Origin: Mesostigma viride
Taxonomy: Eukaryota; Streptophyta; Mesostigmatophyceae; Mesostigmatales; Mesostigmataceae
NCBI GenBank assembly: GCA_009746045.1
Contig: RPFO01000041.1
Location: forward strand, 8,307,841 to 8,369,840
Direction: 5' to 3'
DNA: 62,000 nt
The notes under the pieces are model-generated. The model did not search any database. It worked only from the letters and a program-made list of their open reading frames with translations, and was not told the DNA's origin. Shown here piece by piece: positions 59,755 through 62,000 of the stretch; position 1 is the first letter of the stretch, and every line of letters begins with the position of its first letter. A program made the translations under genes and the position numbers.

Positions 59755-62000
59755 TGTCACGGACGCGAGCTATGTCATCCGGGCGGCGCCCACTATGCAC
59801 AAGACCGGTGACGTGCGCAAGGAATTTGTTTTCTACGCATTTTCGACAAAGGCTGTAGTGACCGGGGGGGGACACTAGCACTTGCAGCATAAGAGCGGAC
59901 GAAAGTGTACGTGCATGCGCGCCGGGCCAGGCACAGCTGGGCGCGCAGCACTGACTTGAGCGGACGGCAGCACAAGTGCGCAGCGTCGAGAGGATCATAC
60001 GCGTGTTAGTGGACAGCTGGAGCTGAAGCTGGACTGCTGGACTTCAACAGCGCCGAGGCTATTGACAGGCCAGGTGTCTTTGTGGTGTAGAATAGCGGGT
60101 CAACGTTATGAGGACTGGACAGAAAATGGAAAAGGACAATTTGCGGTGCGCAGCCAGATCGCTGGAATGAATGCGAAATCGCTGGCAGCCCTACAAAGGG
60201 ATTTCTTCTAGAAAGGAACGATTAGACGCAATGTTTGCTGGGCCACTCACACGCAAGGTGTGAGCGTGCAGATTGTCTGAAGGATATTATGCTTCGACCT
60301 TGGTGGACGTGACTCAATGCCGGACATTCCCAGGGACAGAAATGCCGGAGCCTCTAGGAGATGAGATCGGCAACAGGGTAGCAATTTAGATTTGTCGGGA
60401 TGCCTTCCTGCTTTTGTTGGCATGTGTGGTAGAAAGCCAGGACGGCAACTGGAATGCGGTTTCTATTTGCATGGTTCAGGCAGCAAGATAGTTTTGGCAT
60501 TCCTGGCTGGACTGACAAGTGTGGCGTGTGTCATGCGTGTGGCATGACGAATGGTTTGGTTCATAGTCGAAGAGGACTCTCACGCAGCGTGTAGTCTCTT
60601 CGAGTCTCTCGTTAGTGGCCTTCGTGTTTCTCCCTTTCCTTGGGAGCAAGGCCGGTAGCATGTCATGGAGCGCTGCCTAACTGCGGGCTCGTGAGCATGG
60701 AGTGCATCGATATTGAGACTATCAACGTGTTGTAATTGTATTAACTTTCTCAATAAATTCCGCATGTGCGGCTTCATCATCAGACTGTGCAAAGTGTGTG
60801 TTGTGAAAGCATTGTTCTATAGCAGGGGAGGCAAAAGCACCCTCTTGCACCATCATATTGTCGCAATTAGAGTAGTTGGAGCGTCTAGCTAACGCCCCAG
60901 CAAGGATATTCAAACGCGGCACGCGACGGTACACAAGGGGATCAAGAAGGTGGTCATCAGGCACGAGGGACAGTTCCTTGTCCTCGGCTGAGAGCCCTCT
61001 TTTCATTACTCGAAGAGACTAGCTCCATCTGCAAAGGAACATTTTCATTTCAGCAAAGAGAGACGGTGTGCAGTTTTCTGGGGAAGACTAGCACACATAG
61101 TGGCCTGATCAACCATTAAGTCTTTCAGATTAGACCGTTGCTACTTGGTAGTGGTTGTGGCAGTTTATGTCATATCACACTAGGTCGGTCACAGCGTTTT
61201 TGGCAAGCCACGCAGGCTGTGCCAACACGGGCGTCGACACCGACGGGCAGGAGCTCTCCAGGGTCGATACCACCATCAACATGTCAGGAACTGACCCCAC
61301 AGCATCAGGCAGTGGTGGGTCAGCGCCGGCAGCTACGGGCGGTCAAGCAACTGACCCGCCCAGCGGTCGTCTCGGCACTAGTGCGGACACCGCTTTGTTA
61401 GGTAATGGAGCGCCTTCCCTTTCTTCGGCAGGGGACGGTGGTGCTCTTACCCAAGTGCTGCGCCTGCTGCAAGAGCAAGCGGCAGAGCTGGCGGCACTCC
61501 GAGCTCAGCAAGCGACGCAGTTATCGCAACAGGCGACGCTTGTTGAAGAAACTGTGCGACTTGCTTTGGAGCGCGCGGAATCTACGGCTGAAGCGAGGCG
61601 TGCTACGGAGCGCGCTGAGCAACGGCGGCAGGCGGAGGCAACCACGGAAGCTGCACGCGCCTGCCAAGCTGCGGCCCAACGCGACGCCGAGGCCAGGCAG
61701 GCTGCCGACGAGGAGGCCGCTGCCGAGGAAGCGCGGCGACATGAGGCGCTGCGCGACCAACGCGGACACTTCGACGAAGAGCGCAGTGGGACAGGTCCAC
61801 TACGCAACGTTGAGCCCAGTCAGCCACGCGTCGGACCAAGCGGTCAACGGCGGGGCGACGGGGAAATGGCGCAGGATGACGAGCTGCAGCCGAACGTCGG
61901 TCGGGTAGGCACCCGGTCGACTGCCGACGCATCTTATACGCTGGGGGGGAACCTACGGGCACCCAACCAAGGCACGTTATCGTGGCGCGGCGGGTATGGT
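59755..62000 (+). mobile_element. 5' part of another LTR retrotransposon (likely)
   Basis: At 59,755 the pol sequence of copy 2 stops and TGTCACGGACGCG begins, the TG start expected of an LTR. The five bases before it (GTCGG) would be the target duplication. About 1.5 kb without genes follows (LTR and leader; its 3' border is not fixed), then a gag-like frame. The other end of the element is outside the window, so the duplication cannot be confirmed. Confidence 0.55.
61281..62000 (+). CDS. Gag-like protein, open past the window end
   Basis: The frame from ATG at 61,281 has no stop to base 62,000 (240 codons). It starts MSGTDPTASGSGGSAPA, followed by a long coiled coil (LTQVLRLLQEQAAELAALRA, then Glu/Ala/Arg-rich heptads to HEALRDQRG) and a linker (LRNVEPSQPRVGPSGQRRG). 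Coiled coil plus disordered ends at the first ORF position of an LTR element suggests Gag. No capsid or zinc-knuckle motif is reached inside the window. Confidence 0.6.
   Translation, partial: MSGTDPTASGSGGSAPAATGGQATDPPSGRLGTSADTALLGNGAPSLSSAGDGGALTQVLRLLQEQAAELAALRAQQATQLSQQATLVEETVRLALERAESTAEARRATERAEQRRQAEATTEAARACQAAAQRDAEARQAADEEAAAEEARRHEALRDQRGHFDEERSGTGPLRNVEPSQPRVGPSGQRRGDGEMAQDDELQPNVGRVGTRSTADASYTLGGNLRAPNQGTLSWRGGYG

Overview
The window is nuclear DNA from a flagellated eukaryote. It carries a many-exon gene with GT-AG introns, LTR, DIRS/PAT-type and LINE retrotransposons, a cut-and-paste DNA transposon and many satellites; no operons, Shine-Dalgarno sites, CRISPR or RNA genes were found. 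A CEP164-like basal-body gene means the lineage builds cilia. That gene plus the transposon mix fits a green alga or another protist best, but nothing here fixes the species.

Layout. 1-2,060: a possible small secreted-protein gene, short satellites and a truncated minus-strand LINE. 2,081-8,420: a (GGAT)n tract interrupted by a nearly complete PAT/Ngaro-like tyrosine-recombinase retrotransposon (minus strand; Gag, RT, RNase H, recombinase; split direct repeats). 8,421-10,250: a second minus-strand LINE derivative with ORF1 fused to the ORF2 tail, and a plus-strand LINE end. 10,762-30,074: one minus-strand gene in about 19 exons, assembled here from splice sites and reading phase. Its N-terminus is a CEP164-type motif plus WW domain, followed by long coiled coils. 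Its introns are full of minisatellites, three of which begin at the 5' splice site. 30,075-42,905: LINE ends, foldback/MITE-like elements, a 1.3-kb (GGGA)n tract, an OTU-type protease gene and an unassigned exon. 43,005-46,297: GC-rich 62-bp and 7-bp satellites and dispersed repeats. 46,298-59,754: two nearly identical head-to-tail copies of a Copia-like LTR retrotransposon (7,231-bp period). The second copy is split by a 1,735-bp DNA transposon with TTAG target duplications and is then cut off at 59,754 by what looks like the 5' end of another LTR element. The gag-like frame of that last element runs open off the window edge.

Caution on frames. Host genes and transposons alike show single-base frame breaks, nearly all of them apparent one-base deletions and several in G/C runs. 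This looks like residual long-read assembly error, so I do not treat these breaks as proof of pseudogenes.
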